The notes beneath the pieces were generated by a model. The model was not told the origin of the DNA, did no database searches, and saw only the letters and a program-made list of their open reading frames with translations. The position numbers and the translations under genes are program-made. Shown here one piece after another: positions 22,248-32,125 of a DNA stretch of 64,000 nucleotides. The stretch comes from Lysinibacillus fusiformis (lineage in GTDB: Bacteria; Bacillota; Bacilli; Bacillales_A; Planococcaceae), in contig NZ_CP070490.1 of the NCBI RefSeq assembly GCF_016925635.1, forward strand, positions 620,001 to 684,000, given 5' to 3'. Numbering within the stretch: position 1 is the stretch's first letter; every line of letters starts with the position of its first letter.

Positions 22248-23885
22248 TTACTCGGAAATGGCTGTAATGATGTAACGTTTTTCATCTATTCCTGTAGTTA
22301 CTGTACCTAACTGGAAGGTTAAATGCTGACCAATCATCTGAACTGATTCTGGCTTAACACCTGCTTTAATGGTTGTTTGAGAGGCATCTATGGCATAAAG
22401 AACTGTAAAATGTTCCATACCATCAAATTGAACCACTTTATTTAAATCTACATCTTGAGACAATAACCGTTTAGCTGTTTCTTGATCTCCTTTTCCTTGT
22501 GCATATAAGAATAGACTTACAACGTTCATTGGATTTAATGAATCTAGGATCATATCATCTTTGCTTGACGTATACGCATTGTATAAACCTTCCGTTTGGA
22601 TAATCCACCGGTAATCAATTCGTAAGCTTGTCGAACCATCTTCTGATTCCATATAGACATCGTTACGTAAATATGAAAGCGCCATCCCAATATCCTGCGT
22701 TGTAAGTTTTTCCCTTATTTTGAATGTTCCTTTTCCCTTAAATTCTTCGAGGATAAATTGTGCAGTCAAGCGCATCGAGTCTCCATACTTCCCATTTACC
22801 GTATCATTTAATAGCTTTATATGTTCGGGGGAGTATCTATTTTTGTCATCTGTACCTTTTAAAAGTACGAGCCACGTATTTTCAAACTCTTTCTTTAAAT
22901 TGTGTAATTGGAAATCAAGTCCTGATGATGATAAGTCTTTTACTAATGTTCTTTCATATAATTTTAAAATACGAGCAGATTCTTCTACAGAAAATCGTAA
23001 GTCCTCACCATTGAATAAAGAGCCCATAGCCAAATATTTAAACAAGCCCAAGATATCAGGATGAAGATGGTCAATAGAGACTGGTGCATCTTTCATAAAT
23101 AGAGGATTTGTTTTAAAACTATAGGTATTCCCATCATGTGACAACTCGAAATATTGTTTTTTGGTCGTTGCAATCAATTCATTTAGTTCTTTAGGATAAT
23201 CTTTCTTTGCTTGTGAAAGTACCGTATTAAACTGAGAAAGTTCATTTGTATAATATTTCAAAACATCTTTCGTTGCGTAGTAATATATGCTAAAGAAATA
23301 TCTAGATTCGGCAAATGACATCGGTTTTTCATACGTTTCAATTTGCTCTATCAGTTCTCGAGGTGTTTGCAAACAGTCTAATATTTCTTGCTCTAATTGT
23401 GTTAAATATTTTGGATCATCAGCCATTCTATTTAAAACTGTTTTTTTATTTTTAGCTTTATCATTGTATATATTATCAGCAGATACAACAAATGTTAGTT
23501 TCTTAAAATCTTCCTCAGGTATATTGAGCTCAAGGCGTGTTTTTTCACGTTTTTCATGATACTTCTTTTGAAATCTAGAAAACCAATCTTCATAGTTGCT
23601 TTCTATTTTTTCTTCATCTGAATGAACGAGTGCTGAAGGATGGAACATATAAGACGAAATTAGAATACCTACCAAAAGCACACTGGCAATACTTGCGATC
23701 CATACAGCCGATTTTTGCCATCTTGCAGAAGGCTTTCGAACCGTATTCATACTTTCTAGAGACTCCCTTACATTATCCTCAGCTTCAATTTGCTGAAGAA
23801 CACGTTGTGGATCAAGCTTCGGTTCCATTCGTTCATAGGATTTTTTCAGTAGTGCCATACGTTGATCAAATTGCTTATCATCCAT
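22248..23885 (-). CDS. Probable membrane anti-sigma factor with large extracytoplasmic domain
   Basis: 545 residues: a ~60-residue cytoplasmic N-terminus rich in charged residues, one membrane helix (about 60-80, WIASIASVLLVGILISSYMF), then ~460 extracytoplasmic residues of no recognised family. There is no His-Cys-Cys zinc anti-sigma motif. The assignment rests on context: its ATG lies in ATGGATGA overlapping the stop of the ECF sigma gene, with GGGAGTG as ribosome binding site. B. subtilis RsiX/RsiV-type partners have the same topology but are usually shorter. Function inferred. Confidence 0.75.
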   Translation of the reverse strand: MDDKQFDQRMALLKKSYERMEPKLDPQRVLQQIEAEDNVRESLESMNTVRKPSARWQKSAVWIASIASVLLVGILISSYMFHPSALVHSDEEKIESNYEDWFSRFQKKYHEKREKTRLELNIPEEDFKKLTFVVSADNIYNDKAKNKKTVLNRMADDPKYLTQLEQEILDCLQTPRELIEQIETYEKPMSFAESRYFFSIYYYATKDVLKYYTNELSQFNTVLSQAKKDYPKELNELIATTKKQYFELSHDGNTYSFKTNPLFMKDAPVSIDHLHPDILGLFKYLAMGSLFNGEDLRFSVEESARILKLYERTLVKDLSSSGLDFQLHNLKKEFENTWLVLLKGTDDKNRYSPEHIKLLNDTVNGKYGDSMRLTAQFILEEFKGKGTFKIREKLTTQDIGMALSYLRNDVYMESEDGSTSLRIDYRWIIQTEGLYNAYTSSKDDMILDSLNPMNVVSLFLYAQGKGDQETAKRLLSQDVDLNKVVQFDGMEHFTVLYAIDASQTTIKAGVKPESVQMIGQHLTFQLGTVTTGIDEKRYIITAISE

Positions 23886-24426
23886 TTTCAACACTCCCAT
23901 CTTGCATTAATGCTGCCTTTAGCTTTTCCTTCGCACGTAATAATCGCACTTTCACCGTCGATAGTGAAATATTTAAGACTTCAGCGATTTCTTCGTATTT
24001 TAATTCGTGGAAATAATACAACACGAGAGGATAACGGTATTTTTCATCAAGGGCCTGAATGGCACTGTGTAGATGCCTGTCCTCTTCGAACAAAAGAACA
24101 TTCTCTTCTGCAGATGAATAGGTCTTTTGCTGCTGGGCATGTAGCTTGTCCTCTTTTGCCTGCTGTCGCTGTTCCTTACGATAATAATCACGAGTAGCAT
24201 TTAATGTGATTTTATAGAGCCACGTTGTAAATCGATCCTGTTTAAATTGATGTAAAAAGCGATACAGTTTGACAAATACCTCCTGCGAAACATCAGCTAA
24301 ATCATTCGTATGTACACCACATTGAAAGGCAAACTTTTCAACGGTTCGTTGATGATTGCGGATAAGCTCGATATAGGCCTCTTTATCTCCTTGCTGTGCC
24401 CTTGCTATTAATTCAACCTCCATCAT
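23878..24426 (-). CDS. ECF-family RNA polymerase sigma factor
   Basis: 182 residues with region 2 (about 20-85, containing DLADVSQEVFVKLYRFLHQF and FTTWLYKITLNATRDYYRK) and region 4 (about 115-170, with helix-turn-helix YEEIAEVLNISLSTVKVRLL). The upstream gene of a two-gene unit with the putative anti-sigma factor, start/stop overlapping. GGGGGGATAGCC precedes the ATG. Sequence is of the SigX/SigV/SigW-like low-GC group, but the exact subgroup and signal cannot be assigned. Confidence 0.92.
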   Translation of the reverse strand: MMEVELIARAQQGDKEAYIELIRNHQRTVEKFAFQCGVHTNDLADVSQEVFVKLYRFLHQFKQDRFTTWLYKITLNATRDYYRKEQRQQAKEDKLHAQQQKTYSSAEENVLLFEEDRHLHSAIQALDEKYRYPLVLYYFHELKYEEIAEVLNISLSTVKVRLLRAKEKLKAALMQDGSVENG

Positions 24427-24626
24427 GGCTATCCCCCCTTTTTGTTAATGGAACGATGCAATCTGCCTAATTGTTACATAAATTAGATGTCTTTCCTTAT
24501 ATGTCATCATTCTATATTTTTACTCCATCAAATGTCTTCCGATCTATCATCAATTTTCTGATATTTGCTTGTGTTATGAGAATATTGAGGTAAAATAAAA
24601 CTTTAGTATAAGGAGGATTTATTTTC

Positions 24627-25967
24627 GTGTCATCGAGGGATCAATTTACAACTAAAATTGGGTTTATTTTAGCTGCCGCAGGAAGTGCTATAGGGCTGGG
24701 AGCCATTTGGAAATTTCCCTATATGGCAGGTACGAATGGCGGTAGTGTCTTTATTTTATTATTTATTTTATGTACATTTTTTATTGGTTTACCAGTGCTC
24801 ATTGCTGAGTTCATGATTGGTCGTAGAGGTCAAAAAGATGCTGTCACTTCCTTTAAGGAACAAGCGCCAGGGAAGCCATGGTATTTGATTGGCTGGGGCG
24901 GTATGGTGATCGCAGGCCTTATCTTATCCTTCTACAGCGTTGTCGGTGGATGGATTTTAAGCTACTTGGGTCGTGCCCTTACATTTAAGCTAACGAATGC
25001 TGGCTCTGACATCAACTACGCCGATTTATTTAGCAAGATTATTTCAAGTCCATTTGAAGCCGCTCTTGTACAGGGACTATTTATGTTATTAACAGTAGTC
25101 ATTGTGTCAGCAGGTATTAAGGGTGGTATTGAAAAAGCCAGCACATGGATGATGCCTCTCCTCTTTATATTCTTTATTGTCCTAGTTATCCGCTCTTTAA
25201 CTTTAGACGGGGCCATGGAAGGCGTTAAATTTATGTTTGTACCTGATTGGTCCTATTTTAATGCTGAAACATTTTTAATGGCTTTAGGACAAGCTTACTT
25301 CTCATTAAGTGTAGGTATTGCCGTTATGATTACATATGCTTCCTATTTGTCTAAAAAAGAGAAGATTGGTAACTCTGCGATAAATGTAGCATCCATGAAT
25401 ATTATTATTTCTTTACTGGCGGGCCTTGTTATTTTCCCAGCAGTATTTGCACTTGGCTATACACCCGATCAAGGGCCTGGCTTAGTATTCATTATTTTGC
25501 CAGCTGTATTCGAACAGTTACCTCTTGGGGGCTTATTCTTAACAATCTTCTTCATTCTGTTACTTTTTGCTACAGTGACTTCTTCCATTTCCATGTTAGA
25601 AATTGTCGTGGCTATCGCCATTGGTGATAAATCAGAAAAACGTAGAAAGATTGCTTGGATTGGTGGAATCATTATTTTCATCGTTGGTATTCCAAGTGCC
25701 CTTTCATTTGGTATATTATCCGATGTAAAAATATTAGATCGCTCTATTTTTGACTTTGTTGATTTTATGACCAATAGCATCGGTATGCCGATAGGAGCTT
25801 TGTTGATTTCAATTTTTGCAGGTTATTATTATACAAAGGATATTTCACGTAAGGAATTAGCTGCATCTAGCTTCCTGTTTAATATTTGGTACATTTTAAT
25901 TCGCTACGTCTCCCCACTCGCCATTTTGGTCATTTTCATTCAGGGGATTTTACCTTTATTTAAATAA
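24627..25967 (+). CDS. Sodium:neurotransmitter-symporter-family transporter
   Basis: 446 residues with about eleven membrane helices. The N-terminal block FILAAAGSAIGLGAIWKFPY (helix 1, with the unwound Na+/substrate site) and ISFY-type helix 3 region place it in the SNF/LeuT family, which imports amino acids or related compounds with Na+. The start is GTG at 24627, ten bases after AGGAGG. It is monocistronic with a good terminator. Substrate unknown. Na+ coupling fits the Mrp antiporter present nearby. Confidence 0.93.
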   Translation: MSSRDQFTTKIGFILAAAGSAIGLGAIWKFPYMAGTNGGSVFILLFILCTFFIGLPVLIAEFMIGRRGQKDAVTSFKEQAPGKPWYLIGWGGMVIAGLILSFYSVVGGWILSYLGRALTFKLTNAGSDINYADLFSKIISSPFEAALVQGLFMLLTVVIVSAGIKGGIEKASTWMMPLLFIFFIVLVIRSLTLDGAMEGVKFMFVPDWSYFNAETFLMALGQAYFSLSVGIAVMITYASYLSKKEKIGNSAINVASMNIIISLLAGLVIFPAVFALGYTPDQGPGLVFIILPAVFEQLPLGGLFLTIFFILLLFATVTSSISMLEIVVAIAIGDKSEKRRKIAWIGGIIIFIVGIPSALSFGILSDVKILDRSIFDFVDFMTNSIGMPIGALLISIFAGYYYTKDISRKELAASSFLFNIWYILIRYVSPLAILVIFIQGILPLFK

Positions 25968-25990
25968 GTATTAACCTCAATCACTCCATT

Positions 25991-26027
25991 AAAAAAGAGG
26001 TTGTCCATTGACAACCCCTTTTTTTAT
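25991..26027 (+). terminator. Terminator of the Na+ symporter gene
   Basis: AAAGAGGTTGTC / GACAACCCCTTT stem with a T7 tail. It can also work for the convergent gene to its right. Confidence 0.85.
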
Positions 26028-26046
26028 AAGGAATATGCAAAATATT

Positions 26047-26316
26047 TTAAATAATACATTTCGCTTCAAATTTAATGGCAATTAGTTTGTAAGAAATGGC
26101 TACACAATCTTCAAACGGTATCCATTGCTCAAACGAATGCTCATATGTTTCTTGAATAACTTTTGCAAGTGTCGATGGATCATCAATCCCTTGCAAGGCT
26201 GCTACTACATCTGCTGTTTCTGTATCATAATGGTCTGGACCTAAGTGGAATGGATCCCACTCCTCTAGCAGATGGACAGCTGCTTGATTCATCTTAATAT
26301 TTTCCAAAATACTCAC
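26047..26316 (-). CDS. DUF1871 (YugE-like) protein
   Basis: An 89-residue acidic, helical protein resembling the DUF1871 family (YugE of B. subtilis, from the same yug region), with the characteristic EWDPF and LxxWxPFExCxxISxKL pattern near the end. The GTG start at 26316 has AAAGGA six bases upstream. Function unknown in the family. Convergent with the symporter gene and divergent from patB. Confidence 0.8.
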   Translation of the reverse strand: MSILENIKMNQAAVHLLEEWDPFHLGPDHYDTETADVVAALQGIDDPSTLAKVIQETYEHSFEQWIPFEDCVAISYKLIAIKFEAKCII

Positions 26317-26379
26317 CTATTATCCTTTGATCATACTCGTATGATACCATAGTAAAAAAAAAAGAAAAGAGTGATTTGC

Positions 26380-27552
26380 TTGTCTATTTTTGATCAAACT
26401 ATCAAACGTCGATGTACAAACTCTGTAAAATGGGACGCAATGGAAAAGGTTTATGGCCTAAACGATGCGGCAGATATCTTGCCAATGTGGGTAGCTGATA
26501 TGGATTTTGCTGCACCTACAGCTGTTTCAAAGGCTTTACAACAACATGCTGAACAAACTATTTTTGGCTATAGTTTTATGAGCGAAGAAGCGATCCAGTC
26601 CATTGTAGACTGGCAAAGTACTCGCCATGACTGGCACATTGAGAAAGAAGCCATCCTATTCTGTAATGGCGTGGTCGCTGCATTAGCTAACAGCATTGTA
26701 GCACTAACTAACCCTGGTGACAAAGTACTCATTTCACCACCAGTTTATCCGCCATTCTTTAACATACCAAAAAGTAATGGTCGTGAAGTTGTAAGCTGCC
26801 CATTAGTTGAAGAAGATGGAATGTTTGTCTATGATTTTGAAGCCTTCGAGCAGGCTTTAGCACAAGATGTGAAAGCCTACATATTCTGTAACCCTCATAA
26901 TCCAGGAGGCTATGTATGGGATGAAGCTACTTTAAAGGAAATTGTACGACTTTGTGCTAAATACGATGTCATCATTATTTCTGATGAAATCCATGCTGAT
27001 TTAATGATCAATGGGGATAAGCATATACCTTTAGCTAAAGTTGCAGGGGATGAAATCAATCGCATTGTTACGTGTATGGCTCCTACTAAAACATTTAACT
27101 TAGCAGGCATTCAAGTATCATATATGATTGTAACAGATAAGAAAAAACGCCTGCAGCTAGAGGCCATCAATATGGCGAGTGGACAAGGCTCATTAAATAC
27201 ATTTGCTTCTGTTGCCCTTCATGCTGCTTATACAGAAGGAGCTCCTTGGTTAGATGAATTACTTCCTTATATTTCTGCTAACATGGATTATGTGAAAGCT
27301 GAATTAGAGCAGATTCCAGGCATTCGTGTTACGATTCCTCAATCCACTTATTTAATCTGGATTGATTACCGAGAGCTAGCGCTTGAAGAGAAGGATATCA
27401 TGAATCGCTTACTAGAAATCGGCAAGCTGGCACTAGAACCAGGGACAAAATACGGAGAAGAAGGTCGTGGCTTCCTACGAATGAATTTGGCTTGTTCATT
27501 TGATACTGTGAAAGATGGAGTCGAGCGTTTTAAAAAGGTCTTTGCAGAATAA
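26380..27552 (+). CDS. patB: PatB/MalY-type aminotransferase (cystathionine beta-lyase)
   Basis: A PLP-dependent C-S lyase of the PatB/MalY class, about 390 residues, cleaving cystathionine or cysteine conjugates to homocysteine/thiol, pyruvate and ammonia. Motifs: NSVKWD near the N-terminus, WVADMDF, CNPHNPGGYVW, SDEIHADL, and the PLP lysine in APTKTFNLAG. I chose the TTG at 26380 (MSIFDQTIKRR), which gives the usual family N-terminus with GAGTG six bases upstream. A GTG nine bases earlier is the alternative. PatB lies near mrp in B. subtilis too. Confidence 0.92.
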   Translation: MSIFDQTIKRRCTNSVKWDAMEKVYGLNDAADILPMWVADMDFAAPTAVSKALQQHAEQTIFGYSFMSEEAIQSIVDWQSTRHDWHIEKEAILFCNGVVAALANSIVALTNPGDKVLISPPVYPPFFNIPKSNGREVVSCPLVEEDGMFVYDFEAFEQALAQDVKAYIFCNPHNPGGYVWDEATLKEIVRLCAKYDVIIISDEIHADLMINGDKHIPLAKVAGDEINRIVTCMAPTKTFNLAGIQVSYMIVTDKKKRLQLEAINMASGQGSLNTFASVALHAAYTEGAPWLDELLPYISANMDYVKAELEQIPGIRVTIPQSTYLIWIDYRELALEEKDIMNRLLEIGKLALEPGTKYGEEGRGFLRMNLACSFDTVKDGVERFKKVFAE

Positions 27553-27561
27553 AAATGGTTG

Positions 27562-27596
27562 AAAGGTTATCTCTACTTTTGGAGATAGCCTTTTTA
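27562..27596 (+). terminator. Terminator of patB
   Basis: AAAGGTTATCTC / GAGATAGCCTTTTT stem with an eight-base loop and T-run. Confidence 0.85.
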
Positions 27597-27660
27597 TGTT
27601 TAAAATCATAATTTTGTGGAAAAGTTTCTTATCAGTTGGATTTTAAAAGAGGTGTTTTAC

Positions 27661-29085
27661 ATGGACATCGTTCCATTAACGATTAAACGTGCCTATATGA
27701 CATTCCTATTTCCTTTCGCCTATTCCACAAAAAATCGTCAAAAAATTGGTGATGTACTACTAAAGGAAGGTTTTTCTTTTTTCACCTTGAAAAACACATC
27801 TCTTGAAGACGCCTTTTACAGTGACATGACGATTATACATGAGGAGCTTGCTCAATTTTTCTATCCTTTTCTGGAGGATAAATTATTTCCAAACGAAATG
27901 AATAGCCCTGACTTTATTCGTTTTTCGAAAGCATTTTATACACAAGGTTCCTTACATCTTCAAGAAAGTCAAATCAATTATAATTACGAAGTAATGAGTA
28001 TCGATGTGACATTATGTCCTTTTGGGAATGGCATTATAACAGTAAGAACAAATATTACAGATCAATCACATGATCTAAGTGATATATTAAATTTTGTTCA
28101 TTATTTTAGAGTATTAGAGGCTAAGCTACGAGAGGAGAAAGGTGCCAGTCATCATTTTTCATTTGGTCATTGTTCTTCTACAAGTGAATTATTATTTAAG
28201 TATTTTATACCTTATTTACAGCCTTTTCTATTACATCAACAAGACCACAGCTACGAAGGCTTACCGTTCTTTGAAGATGAGCGAATGTTTGCCTCAGCTT
28301 ATTTCATTGCTAAGGAAGAGGCTAAACTATTACCTGAGCATTTATTTCGATTAGGGCAAGTTGATGGTAGGACACCAGATGGCAAGCCCTTTATTTCTAG
28401 CACGAATCCTCACTATATCTCTAATTATGTACAAGAGCACGCCCATACACGCTGGGCACCTAATAGTTATATTATCACCTCGTCACAGGCACAGATGACA
28501 ATTACAAATAGGCCGTTTGACAAATGTACTCATAGTATTCAAGAATTTATGGGTACGCACTATTACAACTTGTTCATTCATTATTTTTATAAAATGATGC
28601 TCTTAAAGCTTTCCTATGAGTATAGTGAAATAAAGTGGGGCAAAGATAAGCAGGTTATCAATGAACTAATCGAGCTGATTACAAAGTTCTCTGCACGCTA
28701 TTATTTTGAAGAAGTCATTGTAAGAACAGAAGGCAGAGAAATTTCTCAAATGCTGCGAAAGTATTTCCGTATAAATGAACATTATCTGGAAACTAAAGCA
28801 ACATTGGATAGTTTGTATCGTATACAAGAAGACCAATCTGATAATCGAAGTAATAATTTACTGTTTATTTTAACAGTTTTTACTGTTGTATCCGGTATTT
28901 ACGGTATGAACTTAGTCATTGAAGGTTGGAAAGATAGCAGTGATTTCGATAGCATCGGTAGTTATACACTCTTTGAATGGGTAGCCTTTATTACTGCATT
29001 GAGTGGGATTGGCTTGTCACTCGTACTGGTTTGTTTCACTGTCCTCAAAACACTGCAAAATAGTATTCGCCGCTTTAAAAAATAA
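27661..29085 (+). CDS. Divergent CorA-like divalent cation transporter
   Basis: 474 residues. The C-terminus has two membrane helices with the signature YGMN (GMN at 415-417) at the end of the first, the hallmark of CorA Mg2+ channels. The preceding ~390 residues are a long soluble domain ending in a coiled region, but with little resemblance to standard CorA and longer than the ~315-residue norm. The segment after GMN is not the common MPE loop. AGAGGTG lies just before the ATG at 27661; an in-frame GTG upstream lacks a site. Monocistronic between terminators. Ion specificity unknown. Confidence 0.78.
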   Translation: MDIVPLTIKRAYMTFLFPFAYSTKNRQKIGDVLLKEGFSFFTLKNTSLEDAFYSDMTIIHEELAQFFYPFLEDKLFPNEMNSPDFIRFSKAFYTQGSLHLQESQINYNYEVMSIDVTLCPFGNGIITVRTNITDQSHDLSDILNFVHYFRVLEAKLREEKGASHHFSFGHCSSTSELLFKYFIPYLQPFLLHQQDHSYEGLPFFEDERMFASAYFIAKEEAKLLPEHLFRLGQVDGRTPDGKPFISSTNPHYISNYVQEHAHTRWAPNSYIITSSQAQMTITNRPFDKCTHSIQEFMGTHYYNLFIHYFYKMMLLKLSYEYSEIKWGKDKQVINELIELITKFSARYYFEEVIVRTEGREISQMLRKYFRINEHYLETKATLDSLYRIQEDQSDNRSNNLLFILTVFTVVSGIYGMNLVIEGWKDSSDFDSIGSYTLFEWVAFITALSGIGLSLVLVCFTVLKTLQNSIRRFKK

Positions 29086-29095
29086 TACAATAAAA

Positions 29096-29137
29096 GAATC
29101 TGCTCGCCCTCCGTGGCAAGCAGATTCCTTTTTTTTT
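29096..29137. terminator. Terminator after the CorA-like gene
   Basis: GAATCTGCTcGCC / GGCaAGCAGATTC stem followed by T9. It may also end the convergent two-gene unit on the other strand. Confidence 0.85.
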
Positions 29138-29348
29138 AGATATTCTGTTGATTGTTTGTGTTTTTCTTATCCGCTAGAATACGTGCTTCAATTTCTTTTG
29201 ATTTCAATTCTTGTTTCTTAGAAATTTTTCTGAAAAGCGTAAACACGATAATACATAAAATCAGCATAATTAAAAATTCAAATGCTGCTGGAATATAACC
29301 TGATTTGTCTTCTGGGAAATATAAAAATTGATACATAAAGTTTTGCAT
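29136..29348 (-). CDS. Small single-pass membrane protein, 70 residues
   Basis: One strong membrane helix (about residues 22-40, FEFLIMLILCIIVFTLF) followed by a basic, coiled-coil-like tail. AAGGACG is located upstream of the ATG, and the gene starts 22 bases after the cyclophilin gene on the same strand, so they are probably cotranscribed. No family recognised. A second ATG four codons in is possible as the start. Confidence 0.7.
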   Translation of the reverse strand: MQNFMYQFLYFPEDKSGYIPAAFEFLIMLILCIIVFTLFRKISKKQELKSKEIEARILADKKNTNNQQNI

Positions 29349-29370
29349 GTTCTACACGTCCTTATAAGTA

Positions 29371-29958
29371 TTATTCAAAGACTGTAATTGACTCAATTTT
29401 CACATCTTCTAATGGTTTGTCACGGAAATCTTTTTCCACATCCGCAATTTTATCCACAATGTCCATACCTTCTACAACATGACCGAATACTGTGTGTTTA
29501 TGGTCTAACCAAGGTGTACCACCATTTTGAGCATAAGCTTCGATGATCTCTTCTGGGAAGCCTGCCCCTTGTAATTGACGAAGCATATCACTTGGAAGGT
29601 GCTTCATTTGTACAATAAAGAATTGAGAACCATTTGTATTTGGACCTGCATTTGCCATTGAAAGCGCTCCACGTAGGTTAAATAATTGATCTGAGAACTC
29701 ATCTTCAAAGGAATTACCCCAAATTGATTCTCCGCCCATACCAGTACCAGTTGGGTCGCCACCCTGAATCATGAAGTCTTGAATAACACGGTGGAAAACA
29801 ATGCCGTTATAGTAGCCTGATTTAGCATGCCCTAAAAAGTTCTCAACCGTTTTTGGTGCGTGCTCAGGGAATAATTTAATTTTGACAGCACCTAATGTTG
29901 TGTTCATTTCTACAAGCACTTCGCCTGCTTGTACGTCTGTTGTTAATTGTGGAAACAT
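29371..29958 (-). CDS. ppiB: Cyclophilin-type peptidyl-prolyl cis-trans isomerase
   Basis: 195 residues. Cyclophilin core with [20 protein letters not shown] (catalytic Arg), the QFFIV block and the substrate-site motif [12 protein letters not shown]. No signal peptide, so cytoplasmic. The ATG at 29958 is preceded by AAAGGAGAG. Codons upstream in frame lack a site. Slightly longer than B. subtilis PpiB (143 residues) owing to an inserted loop around [20 protein letters not shown]. Confidence 0.93.
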   Translation of the reverse strand: MFPQLTTDVQAGEVLVEMNTTLGAVKIKLFPEHAPKTVENFLGHAKSGYYNGIVFHRVIQDFMIQGGDPTGTGMGGESIWGNSFEDEFSDQLFNLRGALSMANAGPNTNGSQFFIVQMKHLPSDMLRQLQGAGFPEEIIEAYAQNGGTPWLDHKHTVFGHVVEGMDIVDKIADVEKDFRDKPLEDVKIESITVFE

Positions 29959-30195
29959 GGAAGTCTCTCCTTTAATGATAAATTTCAGTTTCAATGAAAA
30001 AGATGCCCGTGCATCCTTTCTGACCTCATTTTAGTCTAACATACTTCTTATTGGTTTTCTCCCTCAAAGTATTGACGATTTTTGCACTTTTACTATTCAT
30101 TTTTAAAACGAAGTAAATAGGTCCGAGCGAGTATTTGGAATCAATCCAAAATATGTTATTCTGATGAAGGATTTATAGAAAGAGTGGAGGCACAC

Positions 30196-32046
30196 ATGAA
30201 AAAGGCTTTTGGTTTTTTTATTATCGTTTTATCCCTCCCTGCTTTATGGTGGATTAGCACAAACATTAAAACAGAAATCAATATAGCACAAGCACATGAG
30301 GAGCAAATGACAAATGCTATACATTTACCTGAGGTAGAAGCCCAGCTACCTGTTACCCTTATTGATCGAAATGGGCAAACATTTAGTGAGGAATATGTCG
30401 AATGGCGGCAGCCACTAAGTTTACAAGAAATTCCACAAATTGCCCAGGAAATATTCATCACAAGTGAGGATGCTGATTTTTATGAGCATATCGGCTTTGA
30501 TTTAAGTGCGATTATTCGTGCGGTTGTAGCTAATTCAAATAGTAACACCACCTCTCAAGGTGGTAGTACCATCACACAACAGCTTGTTCGAATGCGTTAT
30601 TTATCTGAGGAAAAAACATATGAACGGAAATTGACAGAGCTTTTTTATGCATATGAATTAGAAAAAGAATTTGATAAAGATGCCATTTTAACAATGTACC
30701 TGAATGAATCCTATTTTAGCAATCAAGTTTATGGCATTGGCGGAGCAGCCACTTATTATTTTCAAAAGCCACTCCAAGAATTATCTATTGCTGAAATAGC
30801 TTTCATTGCTGCTATCCCAAATAACCCCTCCCTTTACAATCCTTTAAAAAATTTTGATCAAACTAAAGCGAGGCAGGAACGATTGTTAGATACCCTTGCA
30901 GCAAATGGGGCGATTACAGAGGAAGAGGCAAAAAAAAATAAAGCTACTCCCATTACATTAAATGTGAAAGATAAAATTCAAAGTTATCCAATGTATAGCA
31001 CTTATGTTCTTCAAGAGCTAAAATGGCTAGTTGCAGAAAAAGAAGGTTATGCGGATCGACTAAGCATTACAGTTAATGAGGAAGAGAAGAAAAACATTAA
31101 AGTACAATTAGATAATCGACTTCATACATTATTTCAAAATGGACTCATCATTCAAACGACGCTTGATCCAACTAAACAGCAGCATGATGAGGAAAAAATG
31201 TCAGCTATTCTTGAGGCTAGCCCATTGCAAGCAGCAGGTGCGGTCATTGAAAACCAATCAAGAGAAATAGTCAGTCTGTATGCAGGAAAGAACTATGAAA
31301 AATTTGATTTTCATCGTGCATTCCAAGGAACACGTCAGCCAGGGTCTGCCTTTAAGCCAATGGCAGTCTATGCACCATTTTTCGAAACGACATCCCATAC
31401 ACCTGATTCGATTGTCAATGGTGGTCGTTATTGTGTGGGCTCCTTTTGCCCCCAAAACTATGGAGGCTATACGTATGGTGATGTTTCTATTCGTACTGCT
31501 TTTCGACACAGCTATAATACATCTGCACTGCGTCTCTTTCAAACAGTTGGCGTTGAAACAGCCTTTGACTACCTTAATCGCTTTCACTTCCGCTCCATTG
31601 TAGAGAAAGATCATAACTATGCCGCATCATTAGGAGGATTAACCTATGGTGTGACAGCATTAGAACTAGCAGATGCTTATACAAGCTTTATTGATGGCTC
31701 TTATGTTCTTGCACATAGTATACGAAAAGTTACAGCTTTAGATGGAACAGAGCTTTATAGTTGGGATACACAGCGTGATCAGATCTGGTCTCCTAAAACA
31801 GTAAAATACATGCGTGAACTCCTTGCAGATGTTGTAGCAAACGGTACGGGTCAAGGTGTCTATAGTAACAGCAGCTACGTCGGTGCAAAAACAGGGACAA
31901 CGAATGACTATCGAGACTACTGGCTTGCGGGGCTCAATGATGATTATACTGCCGCTGTTTGGCTAGGATATGATAAACCTCAATCGATGCAGCAATTAGA
32001 GGAATACAAAATCCACCATCAATTATTTAATATTTTGCTTGAGTAG
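30196..32046 (+). CDS. Compact class A penicillin-binding protein (glycosyltransferase + transpeptidase)
   Basis: 616 residues. N-terminal signal anchor (about 4-22), GT51 domain (about 65-230) with motifs EDADFYEHIGFD (91-102) and QGGSTITQQL (121-130), then a transpeptidase domain with the serine motif SAFK (384-387), SYN (439-441) and KTGT (565-568). All catalytic motifs are intact. It is shorter than PonA-type PBPs, with a small C-terminal region, similar to PbpG/PbpF in size. It polymerises and cross-links peptidoglycan at the outer face of the membrane. GTGGAGG is six bases before the ATG. Confidence 0.92.
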   Translation: MKKAFGFFIIVLSLPALWWISTNIKTEINIAQAHEEQMTNAIHLPEVEAQLPVTLIDRNGQTFSEEYVEWRQPLSLQEIPQIAQEIFITSEDADFYEHIGFDLSAIIRAVVANSNSNTTSQGGSTITQQLVRMRYLSEEKTYERKLTELFYAYELEKEFDKDAILTMYLNESYFSNQVYGIGGAATYYFQKPLQELSIAEIAFIAAIPNNPSLYNPLKNFDQTKARQERLLDTLAANGAITEEEAKKNKATPITLNVKDKIQSYPMYSTYVLQELKWLVAEKEGYADRLSITVNEEEKKNIKVQLDNRLHTLFQNGLIIQTTLDPTKQQHDEEKMSAILEASPLQAAGAVIENQSREIVSLYAGKNYEKFDFHRAFQGTRQPGSAFKPMAVYAPFFETTSHTPDSIVNGGRYCVGSFCPQNYGGYTYGDVSIRTAFRHSYNTSALRLFQTVGVETAFDYLNRFHFRSIVEKDHNYAASLGGLTYGVTALELADAYTSFIDGSYVLAHSIRKVTALDGTELYSWDTQRDQIWSPKTVKYMRELLADVVANGTGQGVYSNSSYVGAKTGTTNDYRDYWLAGLNDDYTAAVWLGYDKPQSMQQLEEYKIHHQLFNILLE

Positions 32047-32056
32047 TGAAATAACC

Positions 32057-32092
32057 AAAAGGTAGTAGTCGCTGAGACTACTACCTTTTCAT
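32057..32092 (+). terminator. Terminator of the PBP gene
   Basis: AAAAGGTAGTAGTC / GACTACTACCTTTT stem, 13-14 bp, short loop, modest T-run. Confidence 0.85.
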
Positions 32093-32125
32093 AGTGTTGA
32101 AAAACAAAACCATCTATACAATTTT

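Noticed and set aside
22720..23559. Plus-strand frames opposite the anti-sigma candidate
   Set aside because: Antisense shadows of a gene with correct start, stop overlap and codon use on the minus strand.
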